The notes beneath the pieces were generated by a model. It had not been told where the DNA came from, made no database searches, and saw only the letters and a list, made by a program, of their open reading frames with translations. This document shows, piece by piece, positions 8,816 to 17,072 of a stretch of DNA of 64,000 bases (the stretch's first letter is position 1; every line of letters starts with the position of its first letter). Location of the stretch: contig NZ_AP022567.1 of the NCBI RefSeq assembly GCF_010727475.1, positions 4,774,001 through 4,838,000 on the forward strand, written 5' to 3'. The position numbers and the translations under genes were made by a program. This DNA is from Mycolicibacterium mageritense. GTDB taxonomy: Bacteria; Actinomycetota; Actinomycetes; Mycobacteriales; Mycobacteriaceae.

Positions 8816-8840
8816 CGTGTAACCCCGGTGCGTATCGATG
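8816..8840 (+). promoter_or_regulatory. third copy of the ECF-associated promoter core
   Basis: Reads CGTGTAACCCCGGTGCGTATC followed by GATG. It matches the core of both inverted-repeat arms upstream of the sigma factor (CGTGTAACCC, then a GG-rich spacer, then RTATC) and sits 30 bp before the small secreted protein. This suggests one sigma factor reads all three. Not experimentally known. Confidence 0.6.
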
Positions 8841-8870
8841 TATGACGCTACGCACACAGGAGTTCCCGAT

Positions 8871-9143
8871 ATGAAGACCGTCCTGGCCATCGCCGTTGTC
8901 GCAACCGCAGCCATCCCCGGTGCCGGTCTGGCCGCCGCGGCTCCTACGGCGGGCATGACCGCACCGGATGTGGTGCGCGACTTGACCGACGCCGGTTACA
9001 CAGTTGCGATCAACGGTGCGGCAGGTGTGCCGCTGTCGCAGTGCACCGTGACCGGCGTGCACGGTGTGCCCGCTGACAACCACCGTGCCCCAAACCAATT
9101 CACCACGGTCTACGTCGACGTCGAGTGTGAATCGGAAGGCTGA
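8871..9143 (+). CDS. small secreted protein, unknown function
   Basis: 90 residues. A signal peptide (MKTVLAIAVVATAAIPGAG) with a cleavage site near AAAAP at residues 22-26 leaves a mature domain of about 65 residues with two cysteines that could pair. A CAGGAG ribosome site precedes the ATG. It resembles the many short exported mycobacterial proteins. It carries the same promoter core as the ECF sigma gene upstream, so it is probably part of that regulon. Confidence 0.8.
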   Translation: MKTVLAIAVVATAAIPGAGLAAAAPTAGMTAPDVVRDLTDAGYTVAINGAAGVPLSQCTVTGVHGVPADNHRAPNQFTTVYVDVECESEG

Positions 9144-9148
9144 ACCGG

Positions 9149-10735
9149 TCAGCCGAAATGCACGCCTTGGGCCAGCGGCAATTCCGACGAGTAGTTGACC
9201 GTGTTGGTGGCGCGGCGCATGTAGGCCTTCCATGCGTCGGATCCCGATTCGCGACCGCCGCCCGTGTGCTTCTCGCCGCCGAACGCACCGCCGATCTCGG
9301 CTCCCGACGTGCCGATGTTGACGTTGGCGATGCCGCAGTCCGAACCGTCGGCGGCCAGGAACCGTTCCGCCTCGCGCACGTCGGTGGTGAATATTGCCGA
9401 GGAAAGACCTTGCGGCACTGCGTTGTTCAAGGCAATCGCGTCGTCGAGCTGATCGTAGGTCATCACGTAGAGGATGGGCGCGAACGTCTCGGTGTGCACG
9501 ACCTCGGTCTGGGCGGGCATTCGTACCACGGCCGGCGCGACGTAGAACGCACCCTCGTCTCCCATGTCGTGACGCTCACCGCCGAACACGATGCCGCCGT
9601 CGGCAGCGGCCTGCTCGAGCGCACCCACCATGTCGCGGTACGCACGCGCGTGGATCAGCGGACCGACCAGGGTGCCCTCGGCGTCCGGAACCCCGATTGG
9701 CAGCGTCCGGTACGCGGACACGATGCGTTCGACCAATTCGTCGGCCACCGACGAGTGCACGATCAACCGGCGCAACGTCGTACACCGCTGGCCCGCGGTG
9801 CCCGCCGCGGAGAACACGATGGCGCGGACCGCGAGCTCCAGGTCGGCCGACGGCGTCACGATGGCCGCGTTGTTGCCGCCCAGTTCCAGCAGCGCCTTGC
9901 CGAATCGGGCGGCGACGCGTGGTCCGACCTGTTGGCCCATGCGCACCGAACCGGTGGCACTCACCAGGGCCACGCGGGGGTCGTCGACCAGGCGTTCGCC
10001 GAGTTCGCGACCGCCCTGAACGAGCCGGCTCACGGCCGCGGGCGCGCCGACGTCGGCCGCGGCCCGTTCGATCAACGCCTGGCAGGCCAGCGCGGTCAGC
10101 GGGGTCAACTCGGACGGCTTCCACACCACGGTGTCGCCGCACACCAGGGCCACAGCGGCGTTCCACGACCACACGGCGACCGGGAAGTTGAACGCGGTGA
10201 TGACACCCACGACACCCAGCGGATGCCAGGTCTCCATCAACCGGTGGCCGGGCCGCTCGGAAGCGATGGTGCGGCCGTAGAGCTGGCGGGACAGCCCGAC
10301 GGCGAACTGACAGATGTCGATCATCTCCTGCACCTCGCCGAGTGCTTCGGAGGTGATCTTCCCGGCTTCTATCGTCACCAGGGTCGCGAGGTCGGCCTTG
10401 TGCTCGACCAGCAGCTCGCCGAGCCGGGCCACGAGTGCACCGCGGACCGGGGCCGGCGTGGTACGCCAGACCGAGAATGCCTGTGCGGCTTCGGCAATCG
10501 CGGCATCGACCTGTTCGGGCGAGTCCGCGGGCAGGGTGAACAACACGTCGCCTGTGATGGGCGTGCTCGCGAGCAGACCGTGGCCGGATGTCGCCGCCGG
10601 GGCGGCTCCATGCTCGCTCGGCCCGCCCAGAGTGCTCCGCGCGCCGACGGCGTCGAGCGCGGCGCGTACCCGGGCGCGCAGCTCGTCGGCCGTGGGCAGG
10701 TGGGTGCGCTCGGTCGTCGTCGGGGAAGTGGTCAT
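9149..10735 (-). CDS. pcd: piperideine-6-carboxylate dehydrogenase (aldehyde dehydrogenase family)
   Basis: 528-residue NAD-dependent aldehyde dehydrogenase. Motifs: WHPLGVVGVITAFNFPVAVW, KPSELTPLTA, FGKALLELGGNN (general base Glu), catalytic Cys in AGQRCTTLRR, and ETFAPILYVM. With lat it converts L-lysine to alpha-aminoadipate: Lat makes the semialdehyde, which cyclises to piperideine-6-carboxylate, and this enzyme oxidises it. Assignment to pcd rather than another aldehyde dehydrogenase rests on the lat/Lrp neighbourhood, which is the same in M. tuberculosis. It is divergent from the Lrp-type regulator. Confidence 0.93.
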   Translation of the reverse strand: MTTSPTTTERTHLPTADELRARVRAALDAVGARSTLGGPSEHGAAPAATSGHGLLASTPITGDVLFTLPADSPEQVDAAIAEAAQAFSVWRTTPAPVRGALVARLGELLVEHKADLATLVTIEAGKITSEALGEVQEMIDICQFAVGLSRQLYGRTIASERPGHRLMETWHPLGVVGVITAFNFPVAVWSWNAAVALVCGDTVVWKPSELTPLTALACQALIERAAADVGAPAAVSRLVQGGRELGERLVDDPRVALVSATGSVRMGQQVGPRVAARFGKALLELGGNNAAIVTPSADLELAVRAIVFSAAGTAGQRCTTLRRLIVHSSVADELVERIVSAYRTLPIGVPDAEGTLVGPLIHARAYRDMVGALEQAAADGGIVFGGERHDMGDEGAFYVAPAVVRMPAQTEVVHTETFAPILYVMTYDQLDDAIALNNAVPQGLSSAIFTTDVREAERFLAADGSDCGIANVNIGTSGAEIGGAFGGEKHTGGGRESGSDAWKAYMRRATNTVNYSSELPLAQGVHFG

Positions 10736-10771
10736 GGTGACGCCTTTCTGATTGGGGATACAGTGCGGGCC

Positions 10772-11236
10772 ATGGGCGAACCCGACGAACAACCGCTGGA
10801 CGCTATCGATCGGATTCTGGTGCGTGAACTCGTTGCCGACGGCCGGGCCACCTTGGCGCAGCTGGCGTCGGTCGCGGGATTGTCGGTGTCGGCCGTGCAG
10901 GCGCGGGTCCGTCGGCTGGAGTCCCGCAAGGTCGTGACGGGGTACGCCGCGCGGCTCAACCCCGAGGCGCTCGGGAACATGCTCTCGGCGTTCGTGGCCA
11001 TCACCCCTCTCGATCCCTCTCAACCCGATGATGCCCCCGCCCGGCTGGAACACATCCCCGAAATCGAGTCGTGCCATTCGGTCGCCGGTGAGGAGAGCTA
11101 CGTGCTGCTGGTGCGGGTCGCGTCGGCGCGGGCGCTGGAAGACCTGCTGCAACGGATCAGGACTGCCGCGAACGTGCGCACGCGAAGCACCATTATCTTG
11201 CAGACATTTTACACCGGCAGGGACTTCATTCCGTAA
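10772..11236 (+). CDS. Lrp/AsnC family transcriptional regulator
   Basis: 154 residues. An N-terminal helix-turn-helix (DAIDRILVRELVADGRATLA, then SVAGLSVSAVQARVRRLE) precedes a C-terminal RAM domain for small-molecule binding and oligomerisation (HSVAGEESYVLLVRV). A GTG nine bases upstream is an alternative start. It is placed between divergent pcd and downstream lat, as lrpA is in M. tuberculosis, where it responds to nutrient state and lysine. It probably controls both neighbours. Confidence 0.93.
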   Translation: MGEPDEQPLDAIDRILVRELVADGRATLAQLASVAGLSVSAVQARVRRLESRKVVTGYAARLNPEALGNMLSAFVAITPLDPSQPDDAPARLEHIPEIESCHSVAGEESYVLLVRVASARALEDLLQRIRTAANVRTRSTIILQTFYTGRDFIP

Positions 11237-11288
11237 CTCTTGCGGTTGTCAACGTATCAGAGCGTAAAAATTGCGCTAATGTGGTGGC

Positions 11289-12617
11289 ATGACTGCAGTG
11301 CTGACCCCTGTGACCGCTCTCGTGCCCGACCGGGTGCGCGACGTGCTGGCTCGCAGCATCCTGGTCGACGGTTTCGATTTCGTGCTCGATCTCGACCGGT
11401 CGGCCGGATCCACTCTGGTGGACGCCCGCACCGGTGAGCGGTTCCTCGACATGTTCACGTTCTTCGCGTCCTCGGCGCTGGGCATGAACCATCCCGCGAT
11501 CGCGGGTGACGAGGCGTTCCGCGCCGAACTCGCGCAGGCCGCGGTCAACAAGCCGAGCAACTCCGACATCTACAGCGTGCCGATGGCGCGGTTCGTCGAC
11601 ACGTTCCGCCGCGTACTCGGCGATCCCGCGTTGCCCCACCTGTTCTTCGTGGACGGCGGTGCGCTGGCGGTCGAGAACGCGCTCAAGGTGGCGTTCGACT
11701 GGAAGAGCCGGCTCAACGAGGCGCAAGGTCGCGATCCTGCACTGGGCACCAAGGTCTTACACCTGCGGGGCGCCTTCCACGGCCGTAGCGGTTACACGCT
11801 GTCGCTGACCAACACCGACCCGGTGAAGGTGGCGCGGTTCCCGAAGTTCGACTGGCCCCGGATCGACGCGCCCTATGTCCGGCCCGGCGCGAACATGGCC
11901 GAGCTGGAAGCGGAGTCGCTGCGTCAGGCCAGGGCGGCATTCGAGGCCAACCCGCACGACATCGCATGCTTCATCGCCGAACCGATCCAGGGTGAGGGTG
12001 GGGACCGGCACATCCGCGCCGAGTTCTTCGCCGCCATGCGCGAGCTGTGCGACGAGTTCGACGCGCTGTTGATCTTCGACGAGGTGCAGACCGGCTGTGG
12101 GATCACCGGAACACCTTGGGCTAACCAGCAATTGGGTGTGACGCCGGATGTGGTGTCGTTCGGCAAGAAGACGCAGGTGTGCGGCGTGATGGCCGGCCGG
12201 CGCGTCGACGAGGTCGCCGATAACGTCTTCACGGTGAGCTCCCGGATCAACTCAACGTGGGGCGGGAACCTGGTCGACATGGTGCGCTCGCGGCGCATCC
12301 TCGAAGTCATCGAGGTCGATGATCTGTTTGCCAACGCCGCGACGGCGGGAGCCTATCTGCTCGACCAACTACGGACTCTGACAACGGAATTCCCGGGTCT
12401 GGTACTCGATCCGCGCGGTCGCGGCCTGATGTGCGCGTTCAGTCTGCCCTCGGCGGCGCAGCGGGACGACGTGGTCCGCCGGTTGTGGGACCGGCGCGTC
12501 ATCATGCTTCCCAGTGGTGCCGACAGTGTGCGGTTCCGCCCCGCACTCACGGTGTCGCGGACCGAAATTGACGAGGCCGTGGAGATCGTGCGCGAGGTGT
12601 TGAGCACGCTCGATTGA
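11289..12617 (+). CDS. lat: L-lysine 6-aminotransferase
   Basis: 442 residues, class-III PLP aminotransferase. It transfers the epsilon-amino group of lysine to 2-oxoglutarate, giving aminoadipate semialdehyde. Seen: MFTFFASSALGMNHP near the N-terminus, HLRGAFHGRSGYTLSLTNT, the acceptor-site aspartate in LIFDEVQTGCG, and the PLP lysine in SFGKKTQVCG (residues 293-294). The close-spaced Lrp gene upstream and pcd across the divergent promoter complete the lysine-catabolic unit. The M. tuberculosis orthologue is strongly induced in persistence models (known for that species). Confidence 0.95.
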   Translation: MTAVLTPVTALVPDRVRDVLARSILVDGFDFVLDLDRSAGSTLVDARTGERFLDMFTFFASSALGMNHPAIAGDEAFRAELAQAAVNKPSNSDIYSVPMARFVDTFRRVLGDPALPHLFFVDGGALAVENALKVAFDWKSRLNEAQGRDPALGTKVLHLRGAFHGRSGYTLSLTNTDPVKVARFPKFDWPRIDAPYVRPGANMAELEAESLRQARAAFEANPHDIACFIAEPIQGEGGDRHIRAEFFAAMRELCDEFDALLIFDEVQTGCGITGTPWANQQLGVTPDVVSFGKKTQVCGVMAGRRVDEVADNVFTVSSRINSTWGGNLVDMVRSRRILEVIEVDDLFANAATAGAYLLDQLRTLTTEFPGLVLDPRGRGLMCAFSLPSAAQRDDVVRRLWDRRVIMLPSGADSVRFRPALTVSRTEIDEAVEIVREVLSTLD

Positions 12618-12683
12618 CCCTCCGGTGGCCGTCGGGTGTGGTACGAAACACACGCGGGGGCTACTGGAAGGGGTGGGCCGAGC

Positions 12684-14051
12684 GTGCAGACGTGGTCCGA
12701 GATCACCCACGACGTAGCGACCAACTGGCCGATCTACTGTTCGATGCCGTTCATCGCGGCGCTCATCGGATGGTTCACCAAGGTCGTCGCGATCCGGATG
12801 ATGTTCCGGCCGCACACATTCAAGGGAATCGGGCCGCTCGGCTGGCAGGGCATCATTCCCAAACGTGCGCCGCAGATGGTCGACGTGCTGTGCGAGACGC
12901 TGACCGGTCGGCTCATCTCGTCGGCTGAGATCGTCGACCGGGTCGATCCGCAGGAGCTGGCCTCACGGCTCGAGCGGCCCTTGCGCGCCGAGGTCGCCAA
13001 GATCATCCCGACGGTGGCCGCCGAATATCAGCCGGCGATCTGGAACTTGTTGCCGGGCACGGCAAAAGACCTCGTGGTGCAACGCGCGCAGACCGCTGCG
13101 GTGCGCGCCATCCCGGATCTGGTCATCGCGATCAGCGAGAACATCGAGGACATCTTCGATCTACGGGAGATGGTGACGAAGGAGTTTCTCGCCGATCCGG
13201 ACATCCTCGAGCGGATGTTCCTCGATGTGGGGCGGCGTGAGTTCGCCTTCATCCGGCGCAGCGGTCTGGTCTTCGGCTTTCTGATCGGACTGCTGCAGGC
13301 CATCTGCTGGGCGCTGTTCCACAACCCGTTGATCATGCCAATCTTCGGTCTGTTCACCGGATGGTTCACCGACTGGGCCGCGCTGCGCCTGATCTTCAAT
13401 CCCAAGGAGCCCAAGCGCTACCTCGGTGTCGTCACGTGGCAGGGCCTGTTCCTCAAGCACCGCATCCCGGTCTCCGAGGAGTACGGCGTGCTGATCGCAA
13501 CTCGGGTGCTGACCGCCGAGCGCGTCGTCAGAGGGCTTTTGACAGGATCGCTGAAGGGCAAGGTCGTCGATGTGTTCGCGCCGGTCATCGAGCGCGCCGC
13601 GCGCACGGAACTCACCGATGTCGACGACGTGCTGCGCCGCACCGAGATCGGCGGCCTGTCGGTCGGCACCCTGGACCAGATCGGGGTCGGGGGAGTGTCC
13701 CTGGGATCCCTGTTCGGTGCGATCACCGGTGCGGTGAGCCAGCCGGCGCAGGCCCTCGGCGGGGTGGGGCTCGACGCCGCCCAGATCGGTCCGATGAGCC
13801 GCGCGGCCGCCGCCGAGTTGGTGGATCGACTTCCTGCGGTCATGACCGTTACGCACGACTATCTGGATGACGCACTGCGTATCAAAGAGACCATGTCGGA
13901 AAAGATGGTCGCGATGACGCCAGAGGAGTTCGAAGGGGTGCTCAGGCCGGCATTCCAGGCGGATGAGCGCACGTTGATCCTGGTGGGAGCGATTCTGGGG
14001 TTCCTGGTCGGCGAGCTGCAGGTGCTTATGGTCGAGCACTTTACGCACTGA
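12684..14051 (+). CDS. DUF445 family membrane protein
   Basis: 455 residues. DUF445 signature: ALIGWFTKVVAIRMMFRPH near the N-terminus and a repeat of the same idea at FGLFTGWFTDWAALRLIFNP near residue 220, so the protein is an internal duplication of a GWxTNxxAxxxxF-type hairpin. Transmembrane segments lie at about 15-35, 200-235 and at the extreme C-terminus. The GTG start chosen follows a GAAGGGG ribosome site. The function of the family is unknown; an envelope role is likely from topology. Confidence 0.9.
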   Translation: MQTWSEITHDVATNWPIYCSMPFIAALIGWFTKVVAIRMMFRPHTFKGIGPLGWQGIIPKRAPQMVDVLCETLTGRLISSAEIVDRVDPQELASRLERPLRAEVAKIIPTVAAEYQPAIWNLLPGTAKDLVVQRAQTAAVRAIPDLVIAISENIEDIFDLREMVTKEFLADPDILERMFLDVGRREFAFIRRSGLVFGFLIGLLQAICWALFHNPLIMPIFGLFTGWFTDWAALRLIFNPKEPKRYLGVVTWQGLFLKHRIPVSEEYGVLIATRVLTAERVVRGLLTGSLKGKVVDVFAPVIERAARTELTDVDDVLRRTEIGGLSVGTLDQIGVGGVSLGSLFGAITGAVSQPAQALGGVGLDAAQIGPMSRAAAAELVDRLPAVMTVTHDYLDDALRIKETMSEKMVAMTPEEFEGVLRPAFQADERTLILVGAILGFLVGELQVLMVEHFTH

Positions 14052-14118
14052 GTAATGGTGATCTGAGTCACAACGCATTGCGTAGGGTTTCTGCGGTGCG
14101 TAACTTTTGTGGTGCGTA
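14041..14118. promoter_or_regulatory. repeated TGCGTA motifs upstream of the phasin-like gene
   Basis: TGCGTA occurs three times on the + strand (14079-14084, 14097-14102, 14113-14118) and once inverted as TTACGCA (14041-14047). Centre spacing of the direct copies is 18 and 16 bp. The array ends 49 bp before the start of the phasin-like gene. With a PhaR-like DNA-binding gene directly downstream, it is a candidate operator for that regulator. The binding protein is inferred. Confidence 0.45.
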
Positions 14119-14167
14119 AGAAACGCAAACAACACCACACAGAACACCAACCAGAAAAGGAACCGCC

Positions 14168-14473
14168 ATGGCCACCAAGACCGCCACCAAGCCCTCGAAG
14201 AAGCCCGTCGCCAAGAAGTCGGCCAAGGCGACTCCGGCCGGTGTCGAAGCCCATCTGACCGGCTACCTCACCACCGTGATCGACAGCGCGAAGGGCATCG
14301 TCGACGACCTGCTCGACACCGCGGGTGACGTCGAGAAGTCCGCGCGTGAACGTGTCAACGACGCCCGCGACCGGATCGTGCCGGACGGCGACAACATCGA
14401 CGCGCTGCGCACCAAGGTGCAGAACCTGACCGATCAGGTCGAGAAGCTGGCACGGATCCGCAAAGGCAAGTGA
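14168..14473 (+). CDS. phasin-like / Lys-rich helical protein
   Basis: 101 residues. A Lys/Ala/Pro-rich N-terminal tail (ATKTATKPSKKPVAKKSAKA) is followed by an amphipathic helical region, ending in a coiled-coil-like stretch RTKVQNLTDQVEKLARIRKG. The helical part is of the type found in small phasin-like granule proteins, while the tail resembles histone-like tails that bind DNA. The next gene is a PhaR-like regulator, which favours a polyhydroxyalkanoate or lipid-inclusion role. Family assignment is tentative; a strong hairpin terminator follows. Confidence 0.72.
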   Translation: MATKTATKPSKKPVAKKSAKATPAGVEAHLTGYLTTVIDSAKGIVDDLLDTAGDVEKSARERVNDARDRIVPDGDNIDALRTKVQNLTDQVEKLARIRKGK

Positions 14474-14497
14474 ACCCAGCCGAACGAAGCCCGTATC

Positions 14498-14534
14498 TTG
14501 ACGTAGGGGCGCGCATATCGCGCCCCTACGTCAA
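14498..14534 (+). terminator. 16-bp perfect hairpin between phasin-like and PhaR-like genes
   Basis: Left arm TTGACGTAGGGGCGCG (14498-14513), loop CATAT, right arm CGCGCCCCTACGTCAA. There is no T-run, as usual for mycobacterial terminators. It should end the phasin-like transcript before the regulator gene; it could also be read as an operator palindrome. Confidence 0.8.
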
Positions 14535-14587
14535 TACGCGAGTCAAAATGCGTGCTGAGCAGAACGATCGAAGTCAGGATGAGACCC

Positions 14588-15070
14588 ATGTCCGATGACG
14601 GTGACCATGTGATCAAGCGGTATGCCAACCGCAAGCTCTACGACACGGTGCGCCGCCGGTTCACCACGCTCGACGAACTCGCACAGCTGCTCGAGTCGGG
14701 TGTGCGGGTCGTCGTCCGCGATCACAACACCGGGGCGGACCGTACCGACGAGGTGCTCGCACAAGTGGTCAGCCGCCAGGTGAAGAACATTCCCGGCGGC
14801 ATCGACATGCTGACCGGTGTGCTGCGGGCCCCGCTGAATGTCGCGCTCGGTGTCGCGGATTCAGTTGCCGGGCCGCCCACCCCGAGCCCGACGCCCACGC
14901 CGGCCGCCCCACCAGAGCCCGCCGAAGCCGGCGAAGAGCCCGACAGCGAGCTTGACCGCCAGCAGGCCGAGATCCGCGAGTTGCGTGAACAGGTATCGCA
15001 GCTCACCCAGGCCGTGACCATGCTGCTGCAGGAGAAGGTCGGCGACACCCAGAAAAAGCCTGCCGACTGA
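14588..15070 (+). CDS. PhaR-like polyhydroxyalkanoate synthesis regulator
   Basis: 160 residues. The N-terminal PHA_gran_rgn/PhaR DNA-binding motif is clear: IKRYANRKLYDTVRRRFTTL, then VVRDHNTGADRTDEVLAQVV. A Pro/Ala linker (about residues 95-115) precedes a C-terminal coiled coil (QQAEIREL, LREQVSQLTQAVTMLL). PhaR homologues repress phasin genes and leave DNA when granules form. The ATG chosen follows AGGATGAG; another ATG nine bases upstream is possible. It follows the phasin-like gene and repeated TGCGTA sites. Confidence 0.87.
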   Translation: MSDDGDHVIKRYANRKLYDTVRRRFTTLDELAQLLESGVRVVVRDHNTGADRTDEVLAQVVSRQVKNIPGGIDMLTGVLRAPLNVALGVADSVAGPPTPSPTPTPAAPPEPAEAGEEPDSELDRQQAEIRELREQVSQLTQAVTMLLQEKVGDTQKKPAD

Positions 15071-15078
15071 CGGCACGC

Positions 15079-15636
15079 TCAGCCGGCTTCCGCCGCCAGC
15101 CGGCGGATGATCGACCGCAGGCGATCGAGGTCGGCACCGCCGACCAGTTGACACCCGTGCCGCTCGGCGAGTTTGTGTGCCGCCGCGGTGAATTCGTTGT
15201 TGGTCACCACCATCGTGCGGGTGCAATCCTGCATCGGCGCGCCCGCCACGACCTCTTGCACTGCGCCCGCCCCCACCGGACGGGATTGCCTTTTGCACTG
15301 GATCGCAAGTCGATTCGGCCGGTGCCCGACGATCAGGTCCACGCCCCAGTCACCCGTGAGCGACGTCATGATCACGGGCAGGCCACACGAGCGGGCAATA
15401 CGTGCGACATGGTCCTCGAACTCCAGCCCCGACATCGCGGCCGCCGCGTCTTCGCGCGGGCTCGGCGTACCGGCGCCCGTGAGGGCTCCCATGAGAAAGC
15501 GCGGGGCCAACGCCGCGACGAGCGGCACGGCGACGGCTGTTGCCGCGCTCGCAGGCCACTCCAGCCCGTTGGCGTACGCGCAGACGCCGGCCGCCACCCC
15601 CACCATGAGGTGCAGTTTGGTTCGCAGCCGTATCAC
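15079..15636 (-). CDS. membrane-associated Mrr-like restriction endonuclease-fold protein
   Basis: About 185 residues from a GTG start; a GTG 54 bases upstream is also open. The N-terminus has two hydrophobic segments (LMVGVAAGVCAYANGLEW and AATAVAVPLVAALAPRFLMG). The C-terminal half is a PD-(D/E)xK endonuclease fold of the Mrr_cat type: GLEFEDHVA, TGDWGVDLIVGH (Asp) and LAIQCKRQSRPVG (QxK). The catalytic D...QxK set is intact. No methyltransferase lies nearby. Its DNA or RNA target is unknown. It is convergent with the PhaR-like gene at 8 bp. Confidence 0.85.
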   Translation of the reverse strand: MIRLRTKLHLMVGVAAGVCAYANGLEWPASAATAVAVPLVAALAPRFLMGALTGAGTPSPREDAAAAMSGLEFEDHVARIARSCGLPVIMTSLTGDWGVDLIVGHRPNRLAIQCKRQSRPVGAGAVQEVVAGAPMQDCTRTMVVTNNEFTAAAHKLAERHGCQLVGGADLDRLRSIIRRLAAEAG

Positions 15637-15709
15637 GGGCCGAATGGTAGATCCCAAGGGCGACAAAACGATCACCGAACCCGCAGGCACCCGCGATAAT
15701 CTTGACGTT

Positions 15710-16396
15710 ATGACAAACGAGCTGGAATCGGTGGAGGTTCGAGCCTCTGTCGAACATGCACTCGCGGGTGGGGAGCCGCAGCGGGTTGGGTGGTTCCGGT
15801 TTTACTTTGCCGACGAGCGCTGGGAGTGGTCGCCTCAGGTCGAACGCATGCACGGCTACGAACCCGGCACGGTGCAGCCGACCACCGAACTGGTGCTGTC
15901 GCACAAGCACCCGGAGGATTACGGTCAGGTGGCCGCGACGCTCGACGAGATCCGCCGCACCTCGGGGGCGTTCAGCACCCGGCACCGGATCGTCGACACC
16001 GCGGGCGAGGTCCATCACGTGGTCGTCGTCGGGGACCAGATGTTCGCCGACGACGGCGCCGTCATCGGCACCCAGGGTTTCTACGTCGACGTCACCCCGT
16101 CGGTCGACGAGGCCAGGCAGCGCATCGTCACCGAGGCCGTCGCCGAGTTCGCCGAGGCCCGCGGCGCCATCGAACAGGTCAAGGGCATGTTGATGGTTGT
16201 TTACCGAATCGACGCCGATGCCGCGTTCGAGCTGCTCAAGTGGCGCTCGCAGGAGACCAACACGAAACTGCGGGCACTGGCCGAGCAGATCGCCGCGGAC
16301 TTCCTGGCGCTGGACTACAGCGAGATCCTGCCCGACCGCGTGGTGTTCGACCGGCTGCTGATGACCGCGCATCAACGGGTGCGGCGCGACGTTTAG
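15710..16396 (+). CDS. PAS and ANTAR domain protein
   Basis: 228 residues. A PAS fold (about residues 20-130) contains GWFRFYFADERWEWSPQVER and HKHPEDYGQVAATLDEI. It is followed by an ANTAR domain (about 145-205) with ARGAIEQVKGMLMVVYRIDA and AFELLKWRSQETN. ANTAR proteins bind nascent RNA hairpins and prevent termination; the PAS domain should sense a small ligand or redox state. No phosphoreceiver domain is present. It starts from an ATG with no standard ribosome site, possibly a leaderless message. Confidence 0.92.
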   Translation: MTNELESVEVRASVEHALAGGEPQRVGWFRFYFADERWEWSPQVERMHGYEPGTVQPTTELVLSHKHPEDYGQVAATLDEIRRTSGAFSTRHRIVDTAGEVHHVVVVGDQMFADDGAVIGTQGFYVDVTPSVDEARQRIVTEAVAEFAEARGAIEQVKGMLMVVYRIDADAAFELLKWRSQETNTKLRALAEQIAADFLALDYSEILPDRVVFDRLLMTAHQRVRRDV

Positions 16397-16455
16397 CCGG
16401 CCCCCGTCAGGGGAAGACCCCCGATAAGCAGTCGACGGCGATCGGGAGTTGAACC

Positions 16456-16695
16456 ATGGCGATCTGTGCCACCTGTGGCAACGACTACGACAAAGCGTTC
16501 ACGGTGAGTTGGAACGGACAGACCGAGACGTTCGACAGCGTGGAATGTGCGGCGGTTCGGATCGCGCCGGAGTGTGCGCATTGCGGGTGCCGGATCTTGG
16601 GGCATGGCGTGGAGGCCGCCGCGACGACATACTGCTGTGCCCATTGCGCCCGGCAAGCGGGGCACACTCAACTCGCCGATCGGGCGGCGGGCTGA
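16456..16695 (+). CDS. small Cys-rich zinc-binding (metallothionein-like) protein
   Basis: 79 residues with nine cysteines: CATCG at 4-8, Cys in VECAA, CAHCGC, and CCAHCARQ near the C-terminus. The GHGVEA ... YCCAHCARQ ending resembles bacterial metallothionein-like zinc-binding proteins. It probably buffers zinc or copper. It is followed 11 bp later by a small membrane protein and a flavin reductase; the three may form an operon. Confidence 0.8.
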   Translation: MAICATCGNDYDKAFTVSWNGQTETFDSVECAAVRIAPECAHCGCRILGHGVEAAATTYCCAHCARQAGHTQLADRAAG

Positions 16696-16706
16696 GGCGG
16701 CCCTTG

Positions 16707-17072
16707 ATGACGACATATCACGAACCCAACGAGATCGAGCCTGCCGACGCCGGTGTGCGAGAAGCGGTTCGGTTCGGGCTGACGGCTGCGGGGGTCGGCG
16801 TCGGCGCGCTCGCCTTCGCGGCGGTGTGGGCGAGCACCTGCACAGGTGGGGTTGCCGACAGCGTGGCCTGTGGCGCACCGGAGCGAACGCTGCTGGCGAT
16901 CATCGGACCGGTGATCTTACTGATCGCCGGCCTGCGGGCGCTGGTTCCGACGCCCAAGAGACACGGAGCGCCGCGGGCGTGGCAAGCCACCGGATGGATC
17001 CTGGTGGCTTTGACGGCCGTGTTACTGGTGGTCGCCGTCCCTGCGCTGACCGGGCCGGTGACGACGCTATGA
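16707..17072 (+). CDS. small membrane protein, unknown function
   Basis: 121 residues with three hydrophobic segments (about 22-45, 60-80 and 92-115). Two cysteines (TCTGG and ACGAP) lie in the first outside loop and could form a disulfide. Its stop overlaps the start of the flavoprotein gene (ATGA), indicating coupled translation. No family recognised. Confidence 0.78.
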   Translation: MTTYHEPNEIEPADAGVREAVRFGLTAAGVGVGALAFAAVWASTCTGGVADSVACGAPERTLLAIIGPVILLIAGLRALVPTPKRHGAPRAWQATGWILVALTAVLLVVAVPALTGPVTTL

